This document shows, piece by piece, positions 1 to 11,400 of a stretch of DNA of 19,635 nucleotides. Each line of letters begins with the position of its first letter. Position 1 is the stretch's first letter. The notes below the pieces were generated by a model that was not told the origin of the DNA, did no database searches, and saw only the letters and a program-made list of their open reading frames with translations. The translations under genes were made by a program, and so were the position numbers. Source of the DNA: Clostridia bacterium (GTDB lineage Bacteria; Bacillota; Clostridia; Christensenellales; CAG-917); contig JAFVYE010000105.1 in NCBI GenBank assembly GCA_017500745.1, positions 1-19,635 of the forward strand. The letters are read 5' to 3'.

Positions 1-410
1 GGGTCGTGCTCCCAGCCGTCTGCGGGTGCGGGCACCACGTCTATATGGCTGAGATAGCACCCTGCTTTGAGAGAGGGGTTGGCTCCTTTGAGATGATAGA
101 CGATGCTGTAGTCCGCAACAATGGTGCGCTCTGCCTTTTCATTGAGGAGGGGATAGGCCCTTTCAAGCCAATTTCTGAACTCAATGAATGGCTCACGGTT
201 GTCCACGTAGTCCTCAACCATGGACACGGTGGGGATGCGGACGGCTTCAATGAGATGTTCAACCGCCTTGTCCTTGTCAATTTGGGCGGGAGGAGCAAGT
301 GCAACGGGGGCGTGTTTTGGCTTGTTGAGAGCGGTGCGGATGACCAGTGCTGTCAAAAACAACCCAATCACTCCTGCGATGACGATGGCAACAATTTCTC
401 CGGGTGTCAT
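1..410 (-). CDS. M20-family metallopeptidase, membrane-anchored (5' part, truncated by window edge)
   Basis: The first 136 residues of a protein are readable on the minus strand from ATG at 410-408, and the gene continues beyond base 1. An AGGAGAAC ribosome site lies a few bases upstream of the start. Residues about 5-25 form one hydrophobic helix (IVAIVIAGVIGLFLTALVI), followed by a Pro/Ala linker, so the enzyme is probably N-terminally anchored with its catalytic domain outside. The segment SHIDVVPAPADGWEHD (residues 121-136) matches the HxDVVP metal-binding motif of M20 di-zinc peptidases; His122 is the expected zinc ligand and Asp124 the residue that orients it. The stretch 44-110 fits the start of an M20 domain (AVEHLIEAVRIPTVS). 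The spacing resembles carboxypeptidase S/PM20D1-like members, but the exact subfamily and substrate (peptides or N-acyl amino acids) cannot be told from this fragment. It is transcribed divergently from the lipoprotein at 558. Confidence 0.88.
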   Translation of the reverse strand, partial: MTPGEIVAIVIAGVIGLFLTALVIRTALNKPKHAPVALAPPAQIDKDKAVEHLIEAVRIPTVSMVEDYVDNREPFIEFRNWLERAYPLLNEKAERTIVADYSIVYHLKGANPSLKAGCYLSHIDVVPAPADGWEHD

Positions 411-437
411 AATGTTCTCCTAAAATTTGCTGACTTC

Positions 438-465
438 ATTATATACCATTTTGAAAAAAATTCAA
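438..465 (-). promoter_or_regulatory. Predicted sigma-A-type promoter for the M20 peptidase gene
   Basis: Read on the minus strand there is a TTGAAT -35 (465-460), a 16-bp spacer and a perfect TATAAT -10 (443-438). Transcription would start near 431, giving a leader of about 20 nt that contains the AGGAGAAC ribosome site. A short 5-5-5 inverted repeat (TTGAA/TTCAA, 451-465) overlaps the -35. Confidence 0.7.
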
Positions 466-500
466 GAGGGCTTTTGTGCTTGCACGGGCGGGGTTGGGTA

Positions 501-529
501 TTGACACGTTGCCCATTTAGATGTATAGT
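501..529 (+). promoter_or_regulatory. Predicted sigma-A-type promoter for the lipase-like lipoprotein
   Basis: There is a consensus TTGACA -35 (501-506), a 17-bp spacer and a TATAGT -10 (524-529), giving a start near 536 and a leader of about 20 nt ending in GGGGTG (547-552) before ATG 558. It is back-to-back with the promoter of the divergent M20 gene, with about 35 bp between the two -35 boxes. Joint control is therefore possible but not shown. Confidence 0.8.
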
Positions 530-557
530 TTATCATAGCGAAATATGGGGTGAAATC

Positions 558-2066
558 ATGAAAAAATCACTTTTTGTCACAGCATTTATATTGATAGCAA
601 TCCTGTCCATTTCAATGGTGGCATGCGCTCCTGTTGAGGACCTGCCCGCACCTGACAACAGATACAAGCTTCAGGAGGAGTTGGTGCTGACAAACGATTT
701 GGTCTACACCACCGTTGAACTCAACGTTGAGGAATATCCCATACTCAGCGACCAAGGTCTGTTTTTGGTGACTGGATATGACAAAAACGACTACAACGTG
801 GCACTCCAAGTCCCCGCCGATGATGAGGACAGCATTCGCAACCACTTTGACCCATCAAGACCAAGCATAATCATCATCCACGGGTTGCAAATGGGGGTTG
901 GAAGATACGGACAAGTGACCATGTCTGCAGAAAACAGAGAGGCAGAGGTGGGCAGTCAAATCTACAACAAGTACGTGGATGGTGGCGAGATTGACTATCT
1001 CAAAGATGAAAAGTTTGACAAAATCCACGACCTCACCAAATATTGGTACGATGGTGGCAATGGTGGCCAGCCCTACAACGTGTTCTTTTTCCATTACGAG
1101 AGATTTTTGGACTGTGGCCCCTCTCAAGCCGTGGACAAAATCTGGTCCCGTGGAAGCAAAATGGAAGCAATGTACATTGACAGCGTCACAGGGGATCTTG
1201 TCAACACAGAGCCCCATGAATCCATCAACGGATATTCCGTGGCAGAGCTTTATGCAGGGGAATATCTCCGTGCCTTTGGACACATTGACAGCATCTTTCC
1301 TGAATATAAAAATTCAGGAAACCGCATTTATACAGCAGCGCACTCAATGGGCGGTGTGTTGAACGTGGCAGGCAACGTCCTCCTCAAACAGCTTTCTGAA
1401 AAGGGCGAGATTGATGAAACACTCACTCCCTCACGCCTCATCCAAATGGACAGTTACATCTCTGTGCAGACTGACGACAGCAACAAGACCATTGCTTGGT
1501 CATCAAAGGGCTACGCCTATTTGAAGGACGCAGATGGCGTTGAGGATCTTGACACCCCCTCTGCTGTTGAAAACTATCTCTGCGCCATAGAAGGGCTTGC
1601 TCTCCGCTATAACGTGGCAATTGACTACTACATCAACAATGGTTGGGTGGTGCCTTTCCTCAGCATGACCAAGTTTGACAGAGAGGAGGGCAAGTGGGTC
1701 AAGGCAGGCCCCATTGACATGTCCGTGTCCGCCAACAGAGTGCTGGCAGTGACCACAATGGTCATCATCAAACCATATTTTGCAGGCATAAGCAGTGGCA
1801 TATACAACGCAGGCCACAACCCTGTGAGAGAGTGGATTTTGAGCTCCTATCTCTACGATGCTCCCACCGTGACGGATAACGGGCTCATGTACACCGTGCC
1901 CACAGCAAGGATGTCCAACGAGGAAGTCATTTCACTCCGTGGCACCCTCTTTGAGATGTGCAATCGTGACCGCTCCGGCGTGCCTGCAGAGGGCATAGAC
2001 ATCAACGCATCATACAAGACAGAGACCGTCCGCTGCGACGATGATATGTTTGTCAAGTTGGCGTAA
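558..2066 (+). CDS. Lipase-like alpha/beta-hydrolase lipoprotein (502 aa)
   Basis: I start this gene at ATG 558, which has a GGGGTG ribosome site and a consensus promoter just upstream. The open frame continues to base 6, but that part is antisense to the M20 gene. The product begins MKKSLF, has a hydrophobic helix and a lipobox-like SMVAC, so Cys23 is the probable lipidated residue and the enzyme would sit on the outer face of the membrane. Hydrolase signs are a strand plus oxyanion-type HG (IIIIHG, 104-109), a nucleophile elbow AAHSMGG with Ser263, LIQMDSY with Asp298, and AGHNPVREW with His420. This Ser-Asp-His order and spacing fit the lipase fold; the Asp and His assignments are inferred by position. 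The elbow is AxSxG rather than GxSxG. The substrate is unknown (lipid ester, or possibly another ester). It is a single-gene transcript with its own promoter and terminator. Confidence 0.82.
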   Translation: MKKSLFVTAFILIAILSISMVACAPVEDLPAPDNRYKLQEELVLTNDLVYTTVELNVEEYPILSDQGLFLVTGYDKNDYNVALQVPADDEDSIRNHFDPSRPSIIIIHGLQMGVGRYGQVTMSAENREAEVGSQIYNKYVDGGEIDYLKDEKFDKIHDLTKYWYDGGNGGQPYNVFFFHYERFLDCGPSQAVDKIWSRGSKMEAMYIDSVTGDLVNTEPHESINGYSVAELYAGEYLRAFGHIDSIFPEYKNSGNRIYTAAHSMGGVLNVAGNVLLKQLSEKGEIDETLTPSRLIQMDSYISVQTDDSNKTIAWSSKGYAYLKDADGVEDLDTPSAVENYLCAIEGLALRYNVAIDYYINNGWVVPFLSMTKFDREEGKWVKAGPIDMSVSANRVLAVTTMVIIKPYFAGISSGIYNAGHNPVREWILSSYLYDAPTVTDNGLMYTVPTARMSNEEVISLRGTLFEMCNRDRSGVPAEGIDINASYKTETVRCDDDMFVKLA

Positions 2067-2128
2067 AATAGAACTTTTCCCGCCAAAAAAACGGGATGAA
2101 TTGAATGAAAAAACAGACTATTTTTCCA

Positions 2129-2161
2129 AAAAGGAGGAGACCGAAATCTTCTCCTTTTTTT
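2129..2161 (+). terminator. Rho-independent terminator after the lipase-like gene
   Basis: A 12-bp stem (2129-2140 with 2147-2158, one G-U pair), a 6-nt loop CCGAAA and a run of seven T (2155-2161) lie 62 bases after the stop codon at 2066. A weaker CCCG/CGGG hairpin precedes it around 2076-2095. Confidence 0.85.
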
Positions 2162-2474
2162 GTGCAAAAATCTTGCGCAAAGCTCCTTTGTGAAAAAGGG
2201 ATGATTTTGCCCATAAAACAAAAAAATACAATGTTCGCAAAAAAAATTAAGGCAAAAACAGGCGATGTAATGGGGTGGATTGCACGCGCGTGAAAATTTG
2301 GTATTGACTTATATCACTTGTTGAATTATCATATTTTTGTATAATTTTGTGTAGGCGTGCGTATACGTGTATGAGAGCGCACCCCGTGGGCGCAAAGCAA
2401 CCACCCAAATAGACGCAAAATTATCTTCAAAAACGTAAACTCACAATGCTCATTTGAGCGGATAGAGGTGAATT
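2162..2474. other. Gene-free gap holding the promoter and 5' leader of the giant surface protein gene
   Basis: No coding region with a believable start is visible here. The first half (2162-2300) is A-rich and I see no element in it. The second half holds the promoter(s) at 2304-2345 and a leader of about 120-135 nt. The leader contains a palindrome CGTATACG (2360-2367), a small GC hairpin (GCGC...GCGC, 2377-2393, with an A bulge) and the ribosome site GAGGTG (2465-2470). No known riboswitch class is recognisable. Confidence 0.6.
2304..2345 (+). promoter_or_regulatory. Predicted promoter(s) of the giant surface protein gene
   Basis: Two overlapping sigma-A-type arrangements are visible. One is TTGACT (2304-2309), 17 bp, TATCAT (2327-2332). 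The other is TTGTTG (2318-2323), 16 bp, TATAAT (2340-2345). Starts would lie near 2338 and 2352. Which one is used cannot be decided from sequence; the first has the better -35 and the second the perfect -10. Confidence 0.65.
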
Positions 2475-5400
2475 ATGAGAAGTATCAAAATGAACGCAAT
2501 CAAAATCGCAAAGTTTGGCATCTTGGCATTTTGCTTTATCATGGCATTTGCGATGATTTTTGCAGGCCCCGCAAGTGACCTTGTCAACGAAGTGGCAGTT
2601 GCTGCTGAAGATGATGGCACAATGACCTGGGCAACAGGCGACCACGGAGAACTGACAGCGGATTATTTCAATTTCCCCGGAACAGATGGCAGTGTCAGAT
2701 CTTGGGTCAAGGAAGAAACCTTCATTAACACAACTTTCTCTCTTGACAACGTCAACACATATACCAGTAGAGATGACAATAGCGTTGCCTTTACAAATGG
2801 AAATGGTGGTTTTACATTTGGTCTTGCAAGCAGAGCAAAGGGCTCATATCAAGCATTTGTGGTGTTCAACTACAATATGAGCACTTTCTTGCTTGATTTG
2901 GCAAGGTTCCATTCAAATGTGGAACTATCTGTAACTCTCTCTGCTGATTTTACAAAGGAAAGAGGCGATAAGACAGGTATTGCTGCTATGGCAAGAACCA
3001 AGATGATGGGAGCAGAAGAGATGAGCTCTCTTACTGGTGGCAGTGGATTGGACAGCGTGCCCGGAATCAGCGCATCTGGAAGCGACAGCGGTCACTTGGA
3101 CAACACTGTTACATTGACAAAGGACAACCCATATCTGTCATTGGCTTTTGCATTTGGTGGTGGATATCAGGCAGTGGGCCGTGATGCTCCGATTAGAACA
3201 TTCTCAAATATCAAGTTGACATTTACTATCACAATGACTGACCACGCTGATAGTAGTGCAACATACATAAAAGATGGCGAAGCACCCATCATTGCAGGCG
3301 TTGACGTAAAAAACATTGAGCCCCTCCGTGTTGACAACCTTAACGGCGAAACCGTTTTTGACAATGGCGACGGAACATTTACTTACACAACCCCTTGGAA
3401 CTATTATCCTTCTCATACTCCCAACAACATCACTCAAAACATTGAGGATCAAATCCTCGCCCTCTATCAAAACAACGTTGATTACGTTGACAACAGAAAC
3501 AACGCATATCACAACAGCTACGTCAATGCCGCAACTGACAAAAAGTACGTTGACGGCAACGTTTACTACAAGAGAGTTGCTTCAACCTATACCGATGCAT
3601 ATAGTTATGGTCGCACCCTTACAAACGGCCAAAAGAACGTGACAAACGCAACGTCAGGCACACAATGGTTTGCGTCAGGCATCAAGTCTGTCCAAATTGG
3701 CGAGAATGTTGTCAACGTCTATGAAATAAATTCCGGCGTCAGCGCACTCACTCCCATTGAAATCACAGAAGATGACAAGCCGGTGACGTACGGCTGGTAT
3801 AGAGTCACCAAAAACCACAGAGCAGAAGTCTACGTTGAAACATTCTTCTGCAAAAACGGCAACTTCAACGTGACAGTCACCGACTACGGCGACAAGCAGA
3901 TCACAAGAGCAATCAACATCTCCGGCATTGACCTTGACGACCCCACCGCAATGGAAAAATTTGCAGATGACGCCAAGGAATATTTGCTTGAATCTTCAGA
4001 GTTTGCATCAAGTGGCGGTTGGAACAGCATCAAGTGGCACAACGCTTCAACCCTTGCATTTGACTTCAACGAAGATGAATCAGACACAATGCCCGGTCAC
4101 ACCCCTTACGTTTGGTTCTATTCTGTTGTCAAAGCATCAACACCCGAACAATTGACCTCAGCCAACTGGCAGAGAGAAGAGCTGTTGGGCAAGATTCCTT
4201 TTGCCGTCAACGGATTGTCCTTTGTCTATGACTTTGAAACCGGCTACGCCAACGCCACCTACAGCAACGGCGCAGTCCAATACGGCGTTGGCAACCAAAA
4301 TGGTGGCGCAAACGCAACTGGCGTAGGATACTATCTCTTCACGTTCTACAAGATGGACTTGTCTGGCAGATTTGTTTCTGCAACAAACACTCGTTCATAC
4401 TACGTCAAGGTTGACTACGAAAAGGCAGTCCACACTCTTGAAAAACAATCAAACGGCAATGTTCTTGCCAACACCGATTGGGCGGCGGGTGCACCCCTTG
4501 ACGTCATTTTGACACAAGACAAGCCCAACATCTCTGGCAACACCCTCACATTCAACTATCTTGATGAAAATGGATCTGAAACCATTGCAAACATCTTTGT
4601 CAAGGATGGTCAAATTGTGTCAGTTGACGCCAACGGCAACGTTGAAAGTGTCATTGGCAACAGCTTCACGTACAACGAGGGCACAGGCAGAGAAACCATT
4701 GTCAGTTACTCAATCAATGGAGAAGGCAAGGCAGTTTGGTCCATCAGATTTGCATCAAGACACGCCGCCACCATTCAAGGACAACTTGTCTACGACATTT
4801 ACAACTACACCACAAACTTTGACATTGTCACTGGCACCTATCTTGAAGCAAAAGATCTCCTCTCTTACACCGACCTCGGCACAGACAACGTTTACAGAAA
4901 CGGCGTCCACATCCGTGCTGATAGAAACGCCCCCGTTGCTCCCAACCTTATGAACCGTGACGAGCTTGAGGGAGAGTACATCGTTGAAGCAGAAAGCTTT
5001 GACATTCCTGATGTGGCAGACAGAAGCTGGTTTACAGACAGCTGGACATTCCCCGGACAATTTGATTTCAGCGATGAACTCCATGCAGAGTTTGGTGCAG
5101 AAATCAAGGTTTACTACGCAATGAAGAACGTTGTCAACACCGCAGACCTTGCAACAGGAAGCTGTGTTGCAAACTTCATCAAGGACTTTGAAACCGGCTA
5201 CGGCGACCTTGACACATACGGATTTGACTTCTACACCAGCATTGCAAGTGGCGGTCTTGGCGACCTCAATCCTCTTGATATTGGCCTTGATGCAAATCTT
5301 GGCTCAGGCATGAGAGTGTTCTTCTTCTGGACGGTTGACCAAGCAGGCAACAGAAGTGCTCTCAACAAATATTACATACTTTCAGACGCAAACACTTACT

Positions 5401-8400
5401 ACGTCACAGGCCACATTGACAACGGCATCTTTACAACTCAAACAGACGTCACGTTGGTTTCTGGCGGAAGCAAGACTGCATACAAGCGTGGCCAAAGCGC
5501 AGTCGTTGACTACGCAATTGACGATGCAAGCCCCTACGTGCCCTACAAACTTATGGTTGACAGTGGCAGCGAAGAGTTGTACCCCCTCTGGATCACAGAA
5601 GATCCCACCTCAAAGGACATCTCTTACGACAAAGCACCCATAACAGTTGACGGCACCACCTTTACACTCTTCATGGACAGCGTTGACGGCACCCTTGACA
5701 AGATGGACACCCAGCCCGGCAATGCAATGGACATTTACTTCTTCTTCCGTGAATACATTGACTTGTCTGTCATCAACACGTCTGTTTACTATGAAGGCGC
5801 ACCCACCACGGTGCCTTACACAATTTCAAACGAAAACGCCATTCCTTTCATAGAATACAACTTCAAAGGAACTGACGGCGAAGGCAATCCCGTAGTGTTT
5901 GCAACCAACGATCGTCCTGTTGACGTTGGTACATACACCTTTACAATGCATATCAAAACAGATCATTACATCACAGATGATCCCTATGAAATGGACTACT
6001 TCATCAACAAGAAGCCCGTTGAAATCAAAATCAACTCAACAACAGGCGTCTATGGCGATGAGCAGATGTTTGGTTACACAGTCTATGGTCTGGTAGGCAA
6101 GGACCTTGCTGCATGGAATGCCAGCAACTATACCTTCACTCCCGAGTCAGGACTCTATCTTCCCACTCCTGACAAGTGGATTTTGCTTGGCGGAAGCAAC
6201 CTCACACAAGACAAATTCAACACCAAAAACGTTGGCGCATACAAGCTTGTGTTTGACACCGCACTTTCAAACGGCGAGATTTCAAGCAACTACGAGTTGC
6301 CCACTTTGGTGGAAGCAAAGCACGTTATTTCTCAAAGAGAAATAGTTGTGACAGTTTTGGAGGACACAAAGGTTTATGGTGACAGCGACAGCACAATCAA
6401 CTTTGTTGTCAGCAAATCATCCCTCCCCGCAGGCATCACGGCATCAAACATCACAACCGTCATCAAAAACGCAACCGTTGTCCCCTCTGGTGATGATAGT
6501 GTCATCAAATTGACCGGTGACGGCCTCATCACAAGAGAAGCAGGCGAAGACGTTGGCACTTACGCCTATAGAGCAAGCACCTCATCCTTTGACGTTGACA
6601 GCAACTACAAAGTTGTCATCAATGTGGAAGGCAAGTTGTTTACAATCACCAAGCGCACAGTCAACGTAACAATCAAAGAGCATCAAGAGTTTGTCTGGAC
6701 AGAGTCAGGTGCATATGACGTTGTCTACTCACTTGACGATTACAGATATGCTGACGCTCTCTCCGCAGTTTGGAGCTTTGTCCAAAACGGAGATGCAATC
6801 ACAGATGGCGGATTTGAAATCTACACAATGATTGTTGGCGCAGAGTTGTCCTCATCAAACAGCAACGTGGCATTTGCCTTCACAGAAGGACACACAGTCA
6901 CCGTCAAGAAGGCACTTCCCGAAGCAAAGACAATTGTCATCACAAGAGTTGGTCAAGCACTTTCAAAGGTTTATGACGGCACTTCAGACATTGACAGCGT
7001 TGTCATCACAGACCTTGACAAAGCTGGCTTTGACGTTGTTTTCTCTGGTGGAGCACTTTCGGAAGGATATCGTGTTGTGTTTACACCCACAATTTCAGGC
7101 AAGAACGTTGGCAACTATTTGGTTGAAGTCAGCCCCTTCTCAATCAAGGTTTACGGAGCAGATGACCAAGAAATCAAGGATTACACCGTATTGATTGAAA
7201 GCTACAACTTCTCAATTACTCCCGCAACAGTCACAGTCGCCCCCACCTTTGCAACCACAGAAAAGGTTTACGGCGAAATGGACAGCGTCTATGGCATTGG
7301 ATTTGAAGCAAGCTCTGCCATTGCTGGCGTTGATTTCAGCACAATCATCAAGGGCTCATTTGTCAGAACAATCTATGACGGAGAAGAGGCAAAGGCACTT
7401 GGCGAAAGATATGACGCCGTGTCAGATGCAGACGGCAAATTTACAGTGGGTGGTGTCACATATCGCTACGGCGTGTCAGTGGGCACAGCATTCACTTCAT
7501 CAGACCCCAACTTTGTGGTTGAAGTGGCAGATTTGTCCTCATATTCACTTGTCATCAAGCAAAGAGAAATCAAGTTTGCAGACATTGATTTGACAGGTGC
7601 ATACGCCAACAGCAAGTCATTCAACAACTCCAACAACGTTGTCTTTGGCGAAGGCGAAAAGGCAATGATGTTTGGGCTCACAAATCTCCTCGTCCGCGTT
7701 GAAGATGACGTCCACCTTGACTTCACAGCATTGTTCTCTGATGCAACAGGCATTGAAGCAGGGGACAACAAGGAGGTTGAATTCACAGAATTTGCCCTCA
7801 CAGGCGAGGACAGCGCCAACTACGTCCTTGTGGGCGCAGACGGACAAGTGCTCAAGGTCACCACAACAAAGAATGGTGGCACAATCAAAATCACAGAGGA
7901 GCCCCTTGTCATTGAAAAGAGATTCTTCTCAATTGAAAAGGTATATGACGGCACCTCAACCATAACCGAAGCAGACATCAAGATTGACAGCCAATGCATG
8001 CTTGCTGGCGTTGAGTTCTTCATTGTCAAATCCGTGGCATTCAACAACGCAAACGTCACAACAAACTTTGCAACTGACCTCGTCCTTATGTTTGTTGGCA
8101 TTGATGAAAACACCTTTGACTATTCAGACGAAGCATTTGCAATGTTCTCATTTGAACTTGGTGGTGCAAAACTTACGTTGAAATCAGTGCCCGGCACAAT
8201 CACTCCCAAGGAAATCACCCTTGAGGACATCACTTCAATGACCGCAACAGACCGCACCTTCAACGGAAAGACCGCAGTTGACGTTGAATACACCATTGAT
8301 AGTGACGTCTTTGGCGAAGGCGATGGCTACGGTGATCTTGGCCTTACAATCACAGCAAATTCAGTTGACGCAAATGCAGGCGTCCACAAAGTTAAGATTG

Positions 8401-11400
8401 ATGCACCTGTCGTCTCTGCTGGATCCAACTACTCAATCAACATCACAAGCGAAGTAATCACTTCATACTTTGACCTTGACGTAGAAATCAAAAAGGCACA
8501 AGTTGAACTCAACGTCAATTACGATCCCAAGAAAGCATACGAGGGCGTTGACAAAACAGCTCTTGTCAAGGGCAGCGACGTGACCAAGGGCGAAGGCACA
8601 GCATTCCGCCTTGTGTCAGACATTGACATGGATGCAACAGTCTGGGCAGAACAAATTGGCGTAATCACTTGGGACTTTGACACCACAAACTTCACTTACA
8701 CCAAGGATGGCAAACCCAATGCAGGTGTTGCATATTCAAGTGGCAAACTTGTTGACCACAACGTTTTGGTTGACAATTTGGTGCTTACAACGTCAAATGC
8801 ATCTGCTCTCAGCAACTACGAGATCGTGGCTGTTGAATGGAACGAAGGCATCCAAGATTACGTGTTTGTCAGCGTAGATCTCCAAGCAGACACCCCCATG
8901 GAATTTGAGTGTCTTTCAGTTGCTCCTATGGCACCTATGGTTGTCACAGCAAACAACAACATAACAGTCAATGACAAGATCTATGACGGCACCCGCAATG
9001 CAACTGCACAAGCCAACAACCTCACAGCTCTTGGTGTCCTCCCTGAAGATGCAGAATATATTGAATTGAAGTTTGATGCAACCTTTGAAACCAAAAACGT
9101 GGGCGAACAAAACGTGTCACTCCGCATCATCGGCTTTGGTGACAAGGCAGACGACAACCGTGGTCTTGCAGCAAACTATGCAATCAACAGCTCAAGCACG
9201 TGGACAACACGTCAAACCATCCATCCTGCACCTATGGTTGTTCAAGCAAACGTTGGCGAAAAGGTCTATGACGGCACAACCTCCATTGATCTTGGCAGAA
9301 TCCGCTACACCCTTGAAGGCAAGTACGCAACAGAAACCGACTCATATTCAGTCAACGTGCGTGCAGGTCACTATTTGGATGCAAACGTCTACGATGAGCT
9401 TGGCGAAATCCCCGAGTATAAGAGTGCAAAGCTCTACGGCATTGAGCTCAAAAACCTCTCAACCTCAAAGGTCAACTACTATCCCGTCATTTCAAGCTCA
9501 GAACCCCTTGAAGGCAAAGTTGCCCTCACAGCAGAACAATTGGGTGCACTTCCTGCAACAGACAGCCAAGGCAACCCCATCTATTACTACGAGATTGAAA
9601 AAGAGGATTTCTATATCATCTCAGAAAAAGACTACGACAAACTTGCAGTCAAGCCCGCAGACACACATCTTATTGGAGTGTACGTGCGCGCAGGCGTTGA
9701 CTACTATATCTTTGATGACGGAGCAGGCCTTGATGACGAGTATCGCACAGCTCTTGCAGTTGACACCAGCGCAAAGGGCAAGATCACTCCCAAGTCAGTA
9801 TCCATTGCAGTTGACGTCATCAACGCAGACGTGTTCAACAAGGAATATGACGGAACAAACAAGTTCTTCGGCACCCTTGGCACACACTACAAGGTGAGCA
9901 CAGCAGGGGGATTTGTTGGCACAGACAATGAAAAGGTCGCCCTTGACACCACCAGGTTTACGGTGGAATACACCTCCTCAAAGGCAGGAGCAACCGACAT
10001 CAAGTTCATCTTTGGCGAACGCGCACTCGTTGCACTTGGCGATGACAACACCTATCTCAACTATTCCGCAACAGGCGCAACCTTTGTTGTAAAGGGCGTC
10101 ATTGCACAAGTTGAAATGGAAGTTGCTCTCGGCGACATCACAGCGATCTACGGCGATGATCCCAGCACCTATGCATTTGAACTCACCTACAAGGCAAACG
10201 GCACCAACGTAGTGGTCAAAGACGGCAGAGGTTATGTGGTCTATGACGGCACCAACCATCCTCTTGGATACAATGACTTCTGGGCATCACTCCCTGATGA
10301 AGAAAAGAATGCACGCAGATACAACTTGGAGGAGGGCGCATTTGTCCAAAACGACGAAGGCACATACATCGTCCTTGAAGACACGTTCACAACACCTTCA
10401 ATTGAAACAAACGCAAACAAACAAAGCGTTGTCAGCGAGTACTATGCAACGTTGAAGGGAGGCAGTGCAACCAACTATTTCTTCACACCTGTCTATTCAA
10501 CAGCAAAGGGAAGCAAGGTCACCATCGGCAAGAAGAATTTGACAGTCACCGCATTCAACGGATCTGACTACACGGCAGATTATCTTGGCGAACTTCCTGC
10601 AATCCAACTTTCATACACAGGATTTGTCAATGGCGATGGCCCTAACAAGATCACCGTCAAGCCCGGCGCAGTCAAGTACATGTTCTTTGATGGCACAGGA
10701 CTTGTGGAAATGCCCGCAAATGCAAAACCCAACGACAAGCTTGAAGAAGGTCAATACTATGCAGTGGTTGTTGACACAGCATATTTGGAGGCAAACAACT
10801 ACAACATCACTCTTGGCGCAGAAGAAGCAAAACTTGTCATCTCAATCCCCGAGCTCACAGGCATCACAATGAAGGACAGCACCGCAACCTATGACGGCAC
10901 GGCGCTCAACAACAAAGTGTTGGTGTCCGGCTCACTCAGCGGTGTGACGGCAGATTACAAGTTCTACAAGGGCAGTGTTGTTGCAGAGGAAAATCGTGTG
11001 ACAGAGGTCAAGAACGTTGGTGTATACACAGTTGTTGCCACATTCACAAAGGAAATTGGCGACTATACTCAATCAACAACAATCACTCGCACCCTCACAG
11101 TCAACAAGGCAAGCATCAAGGTTGATCCCAGCATTGGTGGATATGACTATCACAAGCACAACTTTGCAGATGAAATCAAAAATGCAATCCTTGCATCGTT
11201 GACAGGCACGGTTGTCGCAGATCACAACTTGGTCAAAGATGCAATTGTGATCTCCTTCTATCAAGACGGAAGCAAGGTGTCAAGGATTGAAGACGCAGGA
11301 GCATACGTTGTTGAGGTCACATTCACAGCACCCACAACCCTTGACTCTGACAGCAAGGTCATCCTTGGCAACTACAACGACTACACGTTCACATACAACT

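Noticed and set aside
6..557. Upstream extension of the lipase-like reading frame to base 6
   Set aside because: It is antisense to the M20 peptidase, has no ribosome site at its first ATG, and the promoter at 501-529 plus the ribosome site at 547-552 place the real start at 558 with a clean lipoprotein signal.
2350..2474. Possible c-di-GMP or other riboswitch in the giant gene leader (CGCAAAGC followed by ACGCAAAA)
   Set aside because: The isolated short matches lack the paired stems and conserved core of any known class I can recall.
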